Assembly: GCA_035541265.1 (NCBI GenBank)
Contig: DATKNQ010000056.1
Coordinates: 1 to 64,000 of the forward strand
Direction: 5' to 3'
DNA: 64,000 bases
Source: Bog-159 sp035541265
GTDB lineage: Bacteria > Acidobacteriota > Terriglobia > Bryobacterales > Bryobacteraceae
Shown: positions 45,116-52,660 of the stretch, piece after piece
Position numbering within the stretch: the first letter of the stretch is position 1
Layout: each line of letters opens with the position of its first letter
Notes under the pieces: model-generated
The model's input: only the letters and a program-made list of their open reading frames with translations
What the model was told of the DNA's origin: nothing
The model's database searches: none
Position numbers and translations under genes: made by a program

Positions 45116-45704
45116 ATGACATTCGAGCTTAAACTGGCGGGCAAGCGCCTGGCGGCCGCAATTCTGATTCTGCTTGCCGGGTGCTCGCGCTGGCCGCCAC
45201 CATTGCCAAAGGCGGCGGCGCCGGGCCCGTAAATGCCGAGTCCATCGCACAGGCATCGATGCTGAAAAGGATCACGTGACACCGGGCGAACTGGCGCGCT
45301 AGATTCTGGAAAAGCGGCAGGACTATCAATTGATCGACATCCGGCCACCGTGGCAGTTCGAAGACTACCATATTCCGACCGCCATCAACATCCCGCTGAC
45401 CGCCGTTTTTCAGGATGCCGAGCTCAAGCAGTCTTCCCGGGAGAAGAAGATCGTACTGTACGGCTTCGGCGCCGGACATGCGGCCTGGGCGCAACTGTTG
45501 CTCAGCATGAAGGGCTACCAGGCATATTCACTGCGCGACGGCGTTGTGGACTGGTGGGAGACGGTCATGACGCCTTCGAGCATCCGCAGCGATCCGCCGT
45601 ACCCCACCGGCTCTCGTGAGGCCAAACAACTGCGTGAGCATTTCATGGTCGTTCGGGAACCGCGCCCGGCGCGCCGCAGGCCATACCGCCAAAAAGTAAG
45701 CTGA
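45116..45704 (+). pseudogene. decayed membrane-anchored rhodanese-domain gene
   Basis: A frame begins at ATG 45116 with a hydrophobic anchor (A-A-A-I-L-I-L-L-A-G). A missing G near 45180 is needed to continue V-L-A-L-A-A-T-I-A. A second single-base loss near 45253 is needed to reach D-H-V-T-P-G-E-L-A-R, and then a TAG at 45300-45302 stands where Gln would fit. After that I-L-E-K-R-Q-D-Y-Q-L-I-D-I-R-P-P-W-Q-F-E starts a rhodanese-like domain that runs to 45704. The usual catalytic Cys position reads L-Y-G-F-G-A-G, so even the intact ancestor probably lacked sulfurtransferase activity. Confidence 0.7.
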
Positions 45705-45788
45705 AGCCCGGTCACGGCTGCTCTTAGCGGCGTGGTGTACGGCGCATTCGTTGCGCTCGTGCAGTTCTCCAACGGCCGCGCTCCATGG

Positions 45789-45811
45789 GTGTATCTTACA
45801 CACAGTACAAT
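45789..45811 (+). promoter_or_regulatory. promoter -10 with inverted repeat before the VKOR fusion gene
   Basis: TACAAT at 45806-45811 ends six bases before the ATG at 45818, so a leaderless transcript is expected. Just upstream GTGTA-TCT-TACAC (45789-45801) is a perfect 5-3-5 dyad lying in the spacer, a likely operator. Confidence 0.5.
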
Positions 45812-45817
45812 TGGCTT

Positions 45818-47527
45818 ATGCGTAGGTCGCTCGCGTTCGCCTTGAGCCTGCTGGGACTGTTCGATTCGCTGTACCTGCTTTATATCTACACCTCCCCGTC
45901 GCGCCCCATGGTCTGCATCGGGACGGGCTGCGACGCCGTGCGTGCCAGCGCGTACTCCACTTTGGCTGGCGTGTCCATGCCAGTGTTCGGCGTGGCCGGC
46001 TACCTGCTGTTGGCACTCGTCATCATTGCGGAATCCCTGTTTTCCGGACGCGTCGCGAGATGGGCGCGCTTTGCCATCCTGGGCATGAGCGGCATGGGGT
46101 TCGTCTTCTCGCTTTACCTGGAATATCTTCAGGGCTTCGTAATCCACGCTTACTGCGCGTGGTGTGTGACTTCGGGCATCGTGATGACCGCGCTTCTCGC
46201 GCTCGCCATCGTGAACGCGGTACGCGCCGGGCCGGAACCGGAAGCGGCGGCGCGGCTCACCCAGGTGCGGAGCCTCTTCGCCGCCGGCCTCGTGGGGTGG
46301 CTGGTGGGCGTGCCGGCCTTCTACGTGCTTTCACGGCATGGCTCTCTCGCCCCGGCGCCGCCCCAGGCCACGTCGGCAAACCTGGCGGACCGGCTGGTGC
46401 GGCCCGGCAGCTACGAGTCTGGTCACTCTCAAGCGCCATTGACGGTGGTGGAGTTCGGAGATTTCGAGTGCCCTGTATGCGGGAGAGGCGAGGCCGCGAC
46501 GCGGGAGATTCGCACGCGGTACGCCAGCCAGGTGCGCTTCGTGTTCCGGCAATTCCCGCTGGAGCGCATTCATCCTCTGGCGCAGGAGGCGGCGGAGGCT
46601 TCCGAGTGCGCCGGCGAACAGGGGAAGTTCTGGGCAATGGTCGAGAAGACTTACTCCAGGCAAGACGACCTGAGCATCGCCGGGCTGGAACGTGACGCGG
46701 TCGAGATCGGCCTGGACCGGCCGCGCTTCAACCAGTGCCTCACCAGTGGCGCGATGGCTGGACGGGTCCGCCGCGACGTGGAAGACGGCCGGGCGCTGGG
46801 CGTGCGCGCGACACCCACGTTCTTCATCGGGCGGCAGAGGATTGAGGGCGTCTTGACGGCGGCGCAGTTCGCGCGGCTTGTGGACGAGCAACTGGCCGGC
46901 CTCGGGGTGACAGCGGCGGGAGATGTTGCGCAGGCCGCAACTCCGCCAACTCCTCGCAAGAAGCCGGCCACGATCGCGGCTGCCACCGGCAAGCCACCGC
47001 GGGATTCTCCCGCGGCGATCCAGCCGGTCTCCAGCAGACCGGGCGCCATCGTGGACCCGGCGCACGACGGGACTGGGCCGCCGGGAGGGGCCCTGGGCGG
47101 ATTGGCGCCGGGCTTGCAAGGAGCCGCTTCACCGTTCAGCCCGTTGCGCGGTAGCGGCGCGGTATGCAATGAAGCCGAGGCCGCCAAGAAACAACCTACG
47201 CTGATCGACACCCGGGAACTGCGGCAACTGCTGACCAGCATTCCCAAGCCGCTGTTTGTGGACGTGCGGTCCGCCGGCGACTATGCCTCGGGACGCATTC
47301 CGGGCGCGATCAATCTTCCCGCGGACGAGATAGAACAGCGGTGGAATACTCTGCCGAAGGATCGCACAATCATTCTGTATGAAAGCGGGAGGTCGTCCGG
47401 AGACATTTGCGCCGCCAGCCGCGCAGGCGGTCGCGCACTGTTGGAGCATGGTTTCCCGTCTTCGCAGGTCAAGGTCTACCGGGACGGCCTGGTGGGCTGG
47501 GAAGGCGCGAGTGGAGGAAAGAGATGA
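45818..47527 (+). CDS. VKOR-DsbA-rhodanese fusion protein
   Basis: A 569-residue membrane redox protein in three parts. Residues 1-150 are a VKOR-type quinone-linked disulfide generator with several helices, the loop pair C-I-G-T-G-C-D and the active site C-A-W-C. Residues 200-360 are a DsbA-like thioredoxin fold with E-F-G-D-F-E-C-P-V-C and the cis-Pro region A-T-P-T-F-F-I-G. After a Pro-rich linker comes a rhodanese domain (F-V-D-V-R-S-A-G-D-Y-A-S-G-R-I-P-G-A-I-N). Its active loop reads L-Y-E-S-G-R-S-S-G, with Glu in the Cys position. ATG 45818 fits the upstream -10. Confidence 0.9.
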   Translation: MRRSLAFALSLLGLFDSLYLLYIYTSPSRPMVCIGTGCDAVRASAYSTLAGVSMPVFGVAGYLLLALVIIAESLFSGRVARWARFAILGMSGMGFVFSLYLEYLQGFVIHAYCAWCVTSGIVMTALLALAIVNAVRAGPEPEAAARLTQVRSLFAAGLVGWLVGVPAFYVLSRHGSLAPAPPQATSANLADRLVRPGSYESGHSQAPLTVVEFGDFECPVCGRGEAATREIRTRYASQVRFVFRQFPLERIHPLAQEAAEASECAGEQGKFWAMVEKTYSRQDDLSIAGLERDAVEIGLDRPRFNQCLTSGAMAGRVRRDVEDGRALGVRATPTFFIGRQRIEGVLTAAQFARLVDEQLAGLGVTAAGDVAQAATPPTPRKKPATIAAATGKPPRDSPAAIQPVSSRPGAIVDPAHDGTGPPGGALGGLAPGLQGAASPFSPLRGSGAVCNEAEAAKKQPTLIDTRELRQLLTSIPKPLFVDVRSAGDYASGRIPGAINLPADEIEQRWNTLPKDRTIILYESGRSSGDICAASRAGGRALLEHGFPSSQVKVYRDGLVGWEGASGGKR

Positions 47528-47982
47528 AGTTGACCGAGACCGCAGAAATGCGTTTCCAGAGCGGGTACTCCTGCTCGCAAGCAACTTTTTCGGCGCTGGC
47601 CGAGCGGTGGAACATCGACTCCGGCGTGTCGTTGCGGATCGCCGCGGGATTCGGCGGCGGTATAGCGCGTACCGCGGGGACGTGTGGCTGCGTGACCGGG
47701 GGAATTATGGCCATAGGCCTCGCCCAGCGCGGAATCAGCCCGGAGGAGAACCGGCCGGAGAAAGAGAAAACGTGTGAACTGTGCCGGCAATTCATGCGCG
47801 CGTTCGAGGAGCGCAACGGTTCCACGCGCTGCTCCGAGTTGCTGGGCTGTGACATCAGCACGCCCGAGGGACGAGCCAAAGCGCATCAGGAAGGTCTCCA
47901 CCGGTCGCGCTGCACGAGGTTGGTGCGGGACGCCGTCGAGATTGTCGAATCGATGGCAATTTTTCCCGACGGCCAACCGTGA
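47524..47982 (+). CDS. C_GCAxxG_C_C family redox protein
   Basis: A 152-residue cytoplasmic protein of the C_GCAxxG_C_C family, whose conserved cysteines suggest a redox or metal role. Visible signature parts are S-G-Y-S-C-S-Q-A, A-A-G-F-G-G-G-I-A-R-T-A-G-T-C-G-C-V-T-G-G, K-T-C-E-L-C, C-S-E-L-L-G-C-D and R-S-R-C-T-R-L-V. The loop reads C-G-C-V-T-G instead of the usual Gly-Cys-Ala. The start overlaps the stop of the fusion gene (ATGA), so they are translated together. Confidence 0.88.
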   Translation: MKLTETAEMRFQSGYSCSQATFSALAERWNIDSGVSLRIAAGFGGGIARTAGTCGCVTGGIMAIGLAQRGISPEENRPEKEKTCELCRQFMRAFEERNGSTRCSELLGCDISTPEGRAKAHQEGLHRSRCTRLVRDAVEIVESMAIFPDGQP

Positions 47983-48000
47983 GAGTCTGCTCACCGGGAT

Positions 48001-48993
48001 ATGGCCATGACACTGGATGATGCCAGACTGCGGCGGGTTGCTTCTCATTGCCGCGATGGTCAGTGTGTGGAGGCCATTTCGGCGATGGAGGAACTGGTTC
48101 GGGATCAGCCGGCCAACGCGGAGCTATACCATCAGTTGGGCATGTGCTATAGCGGGACTTGCCGTTCCCACGCTCTGGTGAACGTCGGCGTGGCGGTTAG
48201 TTATTTCGAGCGCGCGGTTTCATTAATCGGTCCCGCCGGCCCCCCTCTCATACGCGCGCAATATCTGGACTCGCTGGGAAATGCCTGCCTCCAAGACCGC
48301 CACCCGGAAACTGCCATCCGGTACCTGAGCGCGGCGGCTGACGTGTATGCCACCCGCGGACTGACCGACGATTGGGCGCGGGAGCAATTCAATCTCGGCA
48401 ATGCTTTTTGCGATGTTCCGGACTCGAGTGGGCCCCGGAAATGGCAATTGGCGGTGGAGCACTATGGACGGGCCCTGCGGGTCAGGACCAGAGAACGCGA
48501 TCCGGTCCGGTACGCCGCCACGGTGCAGAATCTCGGCACCGCTTACAGAGAGCGCGCCGATGGGGACCGGGCATCAAACGTGCGCACCGCCATCGCGTGC
48601 TACAGCCGGGCAATCCGGATTTACCGTCACCGCAGCTTTCCCGCGGAGTATGCGGCCCTGCACAACAATCTCGGCAACGCCTACCTGTGTCTGCCCGGCC
48701 CGACCGATGCGATGCGGCGGAACATCCGAAGGGCACTGCGGCACTTCGCGCGCGCCCTGGAGATTCGACGGCGGGACCAGCGTCCCTACGACTACGCAGC
48801 CACCCAATTCAACCGCGGCCAGGCGTACGCGAAGCAGGCAGAACTTGATGCCGGCGCCGGCCTGGACGAAGCGGTCCGCTGTTTCCACGAAGCCGAAGAG
48901 TGCTTTCTGGTTTGCCGGGATTCCGGGCGCGCGGCCGCGGCGCACGCGGAACTGGCCAAACTTGAGAATCTCACCAGGCGGAATCGCATATGA
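48001..48993 (+). CDS. tetratricopeptide-repeat protein
   Basis: A 330-residue soluble protein made of about seven TPR-like helical pairs, for example A-E-L-Y-H-Q-L-G-M-C-Y, A-Q-Y-L-D-S-L-G-N-A-C-L-Q, R-E-Q-F-N-L-G-N-A-F, A-A-T-V-Q-N-L-G-T-A-Y-R and A-L-H-N-N-L-G-N-A-Y. Each is spaced by 35-50 residues. Such proteins are scaffolds for protein partners. A second ATG lies at 48007. Its stop overlaps the next short frame as ATGA, so it belongs to the same operon. Confidence 0.8.
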   Translation: MAMTLDDARLRRVASHCRDGQCVEAISAMEELVRDQPANAELYHQLGMCYSGTCRSHALVNVGVAVSYFERAVSLIGPAGPPLIRAQYLDSLGNACLQDRHPETAIRYLSAAADVYATRGLTDDWAREQFNLGNAFCDVPDSSGPRKWQLAVEHYGRALRVRTRERDPVRYAATVQNLGTAYRERADGDRASNVRTAIACYSRAIRIYRHRSFPAEYAALHNNLGNAYLCLPGPTDAMRRNIRRALRHFARALEIRRRDQRPYDYAATQFNRGQAYAKQAELDAGAGLDEAVRCFHEAEECFLVCRDSGRAAAAHAELAKLENLTRRNRI

Positions 48994-49187
48994 ACGCTTC
49001 TGCAACCGCCCCGGTCTCGGAATTCACCGTAACCATGGAACAAGTTGAGGACTATGAATTCAAGATCCGGTTTGATAAACCGCAGTTCCATCCTGAATAT
49101 TCGAGTTATGAAAACATTCGAAACGATGGGACGCGAGGACCTTCTGCGTGCCCTGGAGATGTTCGCCAAGAACTGGCTGGCGCATGA
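48990..49187 (+). pseudogene. probable truncated OsmC-family gene remnant
   Basis: A 65-residue frame coupled to the TPR gene by an ATGA overlap. Residues 10-31 (E-F-T-V-T-M-E-Q-V-E-D-Y-E-F-K-I-R-F-D-K-P-Q) resemble the first strands of an OsmC/Ohr-type protein. The similarity stops there, and the rest is out-of-frame sequence of the next gene. The Cys-containing core of OsmC is absent. A deletion that joined this start to the next gene is the simplest reading. It could also act as a leader peptide. Confidence 0.4.
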
Positions 49188-49620
49188 CGGTTGCTGGTTC
49201 CTGGCCGCCGAGGAACGCTTCGGCATGGAAACCGCGATCGAACTGGACGCCTGCTCGTGGGCGCGGTTCGCGGCCGCGGAAGCGCGGCGCATCATGGCCA
49301 CCTTCGATATTCCCGCGGATGGCGATTTGCCGGCGCTCGAAAAAGCTCTGGGCTTGCGCCTTTATAGCGTAGTCAACACGCAACGCGTGGAGTGGACACA
49401 AGACCGGCAGCGCCTGCGCTTCTTCATGGACGAGTGCCGCGTCCAGCAGGCCCGCCAGCGGAAGGGCTTGCCCTCCTTCCCTTGCAAGCCTGTGGGTATG
49501 GTGGAATTCGAGACGTTCGCCAAGACCGTCGATCCGCGCATTTCCACGACCTGTCTCGGCTGTCCACCGGATGCGCCCGCAGGCACGTACTGTGCCTGGG
49601 AATTCACCGTGCAGCCATAG
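49108..49620 (+). CDS. DUF6125-like / ATC-hydrolase-like protein
   Basis: A 170-residue soluble protein. It starts M-K-T-F-E-T-M-G-R-E-D-L-L, then K-N-W-L-A-H-D-G-C-W-F-L-A and a cysteine-rich C-terminal half: D-E-C-R-V-Q-Q-A-R, P-S-F-P-C-K-P-V-G, D-P-R-I-S-T-T-C-L-G-C-P-P-D and G-T-Y-C-A-W-E-F. The pattern recalls DUF6125 and the L-2-amino-thiazoline-4-carboxylate hydrolase-type fold. The family name is from memory and not certain. The start is uncertain too (ATG 49126 is an alternative). Its stop region overlaps the convergent CcmH-like gene. Confidence 0.6.
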   Translation: MKTFETMGREDLLRALEMFAKNWLAHDGCWFLAAEERFGMETAIELDACSWARFAAAEARRIMATFDIPADGDLPALEKALGLRLYSVVNTQRVEWTQDRQRLRFFMDECRVQQARQRKGLPSFPCKPVGMVEFETFAKTVDPRISTTCLGCPPDAPAGTYCAWEFTVQP

Positions 49621-50068
49621 ACGGTGGGGATGGCAGCGGTTTGGCACGCCAACGCCGTAAGAGCCAAAAGCCGAAAACGACTGCGAGAACGGCGGCCGAC
49701 CACGGCACCCACGGGGTCCACCGGGCGGGTCTGGTCCGCGGGTCGACCAGAACTCTAGCTCCGTATCGTTGCACGTAGGTATCCAGAATCTCTCGATCGG
49801 TCCTGCCCTCCGTGACCCATTTGGCGATCTCAATCCGCATCTTGACTGCGATCTCGCTCTGGTGTACGGATACGGGTTGGGAGTAGCAGCAAGGCGCCAG
49901 CACCGCATCTTCGATGCGCTGGACTCTGACCTTTTGTGCCTCGGGCGTCTCGGCTGGAGCTGGCGGCGCGCAGAGTCCGGACAGTGCCAAGCCCATCAGC
50001 ACGGCTCTTGCCGCCGCTCGCCTCGGCCAACAAGGCATGATCGACGTTTCATTCCTCGCGGTTGACAT
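49604..50068 (-). CDS. CcmH/NrfF-type cytochrome c biogenesis protein
   Basis: A 154-residue exported, membrane-anchored thiol protein that in the family reduces apocytochrome c or presents it for haem attachment. Signal peptide to about residue 40, then a conserved core D-A-V-L-A-P-C-C-Y-S-Q-P-V-S-V-H-Q-S-E-I-A and E-G-R-T-D-R-E-I-L-D-T-Y-V-Q-R-Y-G. It ends with a membrane helix and basic tail. The redox pair is C-C rather than C-x2-C. No other ccm genes are nearby. A second ATG at 50038 also gives a signal peptide. Divergent from the NifX-like operon. Confidence 0.82.
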   Translation of the reverse strand: MSTARNETSIMPCWPRRAAARAVLMGLALSGLCAPPAPAETPEAQKVRVQRIEDAVLAPCCYSQPVSVHQSEIAVKMRIEIAKWVTEGRTDREILDTYVQRYGARVLVDPRTRPARWTPWVPWSAAVLAVVFGFWLLRRWRAKPLPSPPSMAAR

Positions 50069-50090
50069 GGACTCAGAAACAACTTATTCT
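50062..50090 (+). promoter_or_regulatory. sigma-70 promoter of the NifX-like/CoA-disulfide reductase operon
   Basis: TTGACA (50062-50067), 17 bases, TATTCT (50085-50090). The -35 box overlaps the first codon of the divergent CcmH-like gene. Confidence 0.7.
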
Positions 50091-50108
50091 AAGTGTTAGT
50101 TACATCTA
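50090..50108. promoter_or_regulatory. 19-bp dyad operator, copy A
   Basis: TAAGTG-N7-CATCTA. It starts at the last base of the -10 box, 28 bases from the first base of TTGACA. The right arm is identical to copies at 53452-53470 and 54064-54082; the left arm differs at one or two places. Confidence 0.6.
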
Positions 50109-50133
50109 TTAATATTGCATAAAAGGATCTGTA

Positions 50134-50499
50134 ATGGAAACCCAAATCCGAATTGCCATTCCTATTGCTGGCGGACGCCTTGCCCAGCACTTCGGCCACT
50201 GCGAAAAGTTTGCCCTGGTGGACGTCGATCCGGTTACGCGACAGACGACCGCGTCCACCGAAGTTGCCGCTCCGGAGCACCAGCCGGGGCTATTGCCGCC
50301 ATGGCTGAAGGAGCGAGGCGTCAACCTCATCATTGCGGGAGGCATGGGATCGCGCGCGCACTCATTGTTCCAGACGGTGTCGATCGAGGTTCTGTCCGGT
50401 GCGCCCGAAGAGACTGCGGCGGCTCTTGTAAAGCAGTATCTCGACGGAACCCTGGTCACCGGCGCGAACGCCTGCGACCACAGCGGACACGCGTGCTGA
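50134..50499 (+). CDS. NifX/NifB-C-like FeMo-cofactor-binding-domain protein
   Basis: A 121-residue protein of the dinitrogenase iron-molybdenum cofactor biosynthesis (MTH1175-like) family. The fold begins R-I-A-I-P-I-A-G-G-R-L-A-Q-H-F-G-H-C-E-K-F-A-L-V-D-V and contains L-I-I-A-G-G-M-G-S-R-A. It ends in a Cys/His tail, A-C-D-H-S-G-H-A-C, a possible metal or sulfur site. No nif genes are near, so a role in metal-sulfur cluster or sulfur trafficking is more likely than nitrogen fixation. AAAGGA precedes the ATG. A flavoprotein-rhodanese gene follows after 21 bases. Confidence 0.88.
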   Translation: METQIRIAIPIAGGRLAQHFGHCEKFALVDVDPVTRQTTASTEVAAPEHQPGLLPPWLKERGVNLIIAGGMGSRAHSLFQTVSIEVLSGAPEETAAALVKQYLDGTLVTGANACDHSGHAC

Positions 50500-50520
50500 A
50501 TCCGCTCCCCACGTGAAACC

Positions 50521-52194
50521 ATGGCCAGAAAACGAGTGGTCATCGTTGGAGGCGTCGCCGGCGGCGCCACGTGCGCGGCGCGCCTCCGCAGGCTGGACGA
50601 GGACGCGGAAATCGTCATACTGGACCGCGGTTACTACGTCTCATTTGCGAATTGCGGCCTGCCCTACTTCGTGGGCAATGTGATCGAGCAGGAGTCCAAG
50701 CTCCTGCTGGCGGGTCCGGACCTGTTTCGCGACCGCTTTAATGTTGAGATTCGCCTGCGGCACGAAGCTATCGGGATTGACCGTCAGTCACGTCAGGTCG
50801 TTGTCCGCGAGATCGATAGCGAGCGGGAGTATCGCGAGCCGTACGACGCGCTCGTGCTTTCGCCCGGCGCTTCCCCTATTCGTCCGCCATTGCCGGGCGT
50901 CGGCCTTCCGGGCATTTTCACCCTGCGCACGCTTCCCGACAGCGAGGATATCCGGGAGTGGATCGATGCGGCCAACCCGCGACGTGCCGTGGTGGTGGGC
51001 GGCGGCTTCATCGGGCTGGAGATGGCGGAGAATCTTGTTCATCGCGGGATGGACGTCACGATCGTGGAGATGGCGGACCAGTTGATGCCCCCGCTCGATC
51101 CCGAGATGGCGGAACACGTGGGCCGGCATGTAGCGACTCACGCAGCTCTTCAATTGGGTGATGCCGTCGCACGATTCGAGCGGGCCGCCGGCAGCAGCCT
51201 GATCGTGCGTACAAAGTCGGGTGCCGCGTTCGAGGCGGGCCTGGTGATACTGGCGATGGGCGTGCAGCCTGAAGCGAGCCTCGCGCGCGCTGCGGGCCTG
51301 GAGATCGGCGAACGTGGCGGCATTCGAGTCGATGCGCAGATGCGCACCAGCGATCCGCACATCTGGGCGGTGGGCGATGCGGTGGAAGTCGCGAACCGGG
51401 TGACGGACCAATGGGAACTGATCCCGCTGGCCGGACCCGCCAACCGGCAAGGACGGATCGCCGCCGATGTGATCTGCGGGCGCAGTTCACGCTTTTCCGG
51501 AGCGCAAGCGACCGCCATCTGCGGCTTCTTCGGACTGACGGCGGCTTTGACGGGCGCGACGGAAAAGACACTGCGCCGGGCGGGCGTGAACGAGTTCAAG
51601 GCGGTATACCTGCATCCCAACCAGCATGCCGGCTATTATCCTGGCGCCAAGCCCATTCACCTAAAATTGGTTTTTCGGACGCCGGATGGGTTGCTGCTCG
51701 GTGCTCAGGCAGTCGGCGAGGAGGGCGTCGCGCGCCGCATCGATGTGATCGCGATGGCGATCCAGATGAGAGCCACGATCTTCGATCTGGAGGAAGCCGA
51801 GCTCTGCTACTCGCCGCAGTACGGTTCGGCGAAAGATCCGGTGAATCTCGCCGGCATGGCCGCCTCAAACGTGTTGCGCGGAGATGTGGAACTCGCCACA
51901 TGGGCCGAACTGGACACTACCGCGGCGTTCCTCCTGGACGTTCGCGAAGTGGACGAGTTCCGCGACGGCGCGATCGACGGCGCCGTAAACATTCCGCTCG
52001 GCAAGTTGCGCGCAAGATTCAACGAACTGCCGCGCGACCGGGAGATCTGGATCTACTGCCGGACTGGCCACCGCTCCTACTACGCCTGCCGGTTGCTGGC
52101 TGAGAACGGCTTTCGCGTGCGGAATCTCTCCGGCGGGTATCGCACGTATCGAGCCTGGTACCCGGAGGCGCACGGGCAGCTCTGCACGACCTGA
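50521..52194 (+). CDS. CoA-disulfide/persulfide reductase with rhodanese domain
   Basis: A 557-residue flavoprotein. FAD motif V-I-V-G-G-V-A-G-G-A-T-C-A, the active Cys in S-F-A-N-C-G-L-P-Y (residue about 43), an NAD(P)H motif V-V-V-G-G-G-F-I-G-L-E-M-A-E-N and a second FAD motif I-W-A-V-G-D-A-V-E. The C-terminal 90 residues form an intact rhodanese domain with active site I-Y-C-R-T-G-H-R-S-Y. The arrangement equals known CoA-disulfide reductase/rhodanese (NAD(P)H-dependent persulfide or polysulfide reductase) enzymes. It likely reduces low-molecular-weight persulfides in the cytoplasm. Confidence 0.94.
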   Translation: MARKRVVIVGGVAGGATCAARLRRLDEDAEIVILDRGYYVSFANCGLPYFVGNVIEQESKLLLAGPDLFRDRFNVEIRLRHEAIGIDRQSRQVVVREIDSEREYREPYDALVLSPGASPIRPPLPGVGLPGIFTLRTLPDSEDIREWIDAANPRRAVVVGGGFIGLEMAENLVHRGMDVTIVEMADQLMPPLDPEMAEHVGRHVATHAALQLGDAVARFERAAGSSLIVRTKSGAAFEAGLVILAMGVQPEASLARAAGLEIGERGGIRVDAQMRTSDPHIWAVGDAVEVANRVTDQWELIPLAGPANRQGRIAADVICGRSSRFSGAQATAICGFFGLTAALTGATEKTLRRAGVNEFKAVYLHPNQHAGYYPGAKPIHLKLVFRTPDGLLLGAQAVGEEGVARRIDVIAMAIQMRATIFDLEEAELCYSPQYGSAKDPVNLAGMAASNVLRGDVELATWAELDTTAAFLLDVREVDEFRDGAIDGAVNIPLGKLRARFNELPRDREIWIYCRTGHRSYYACRLLAENGFRVRNLSGGYRTYRAWYPEAHGQLCTT

Positions 52195-52199
52195 AAGTC

Positions 52200-52588
52200 A
52201 TGCCCCAGCAAGTCGCCATCGAGGAATCGCGAAGGCCATTACGGGCCCGTTCACAATCGGGCTGTTTTTTTTGCGGGCAAGACAATCTGCACGGATTGCG
52301 AATACGGTTTCAACCCAACGAAGAGGGCCAGATCAAAGCAATCTGGAGTCCGGCTTCGGTCTGGGAGGGCTTCCGCGGCATCGTCCACGGCGGGGTCGAC
52401 AGTACGGTTCTCGATGAAGCGATGTCCAAAACCGTGGCCGAAGCGCTCACGGCCGAACTCCGGGTCCGGTTTCGCCGGCATGTTACCTCCGGCCACGATT
52501 TCTCAGTCCGGGGCCGGATTGCCAACCGGAACACGCCCATGCCTGGGCGACATTCCTGCCCCTGCCGAACGTGGATGGATCAAAGTAG
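52200..52588 (+). pseudogene. hotdog thioesterase with internal deletion and frameshift
   Basis: A PaaI/THEM4-type thioesterase. The N-terminal part is good: C-F-F-C-G, G-F-R-G-I-V-H-G-G-V-D-S-T-V-L-D-E-A-M, then L-T-A-E-L-R-V-R-F and F-S-V-R-G-R-I-A-N-R to about 52528. The expected next strand is missing, and the last strand continues in another frame from 52529 (E-H-A-H-A-W-A-T-F-L-P-L-P-N-V-D-G) to TAG at 52586-52588. About 10-20 residues have been lost with the frame. It starts five bases after the persulfide reductase gene. Confidence 0.75.
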
Positions 52589-52660
52589 TTTTACGGGGCC
52601 CCGCAGGGACTCCGGCGGGTGCTGCCGGAAAAGTGCGTGCGGCTGCTTGGCGGGCCGCTG

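Noticed and set aside
45784..45803. VKOR promoter dyad as a member of the TAGATG-N7-CATCTA set
   Set aside because: The left arm TGGGTG fits, but the right arm (ACACACA) differs at three positions. It is better described by its own GTGTA-TCT-TACAC repeat.
50134..50499. Evidence for nitrogen fixation
   Set aside because: The NifX-like domain occurs widely without nif genes, and none are seen here.
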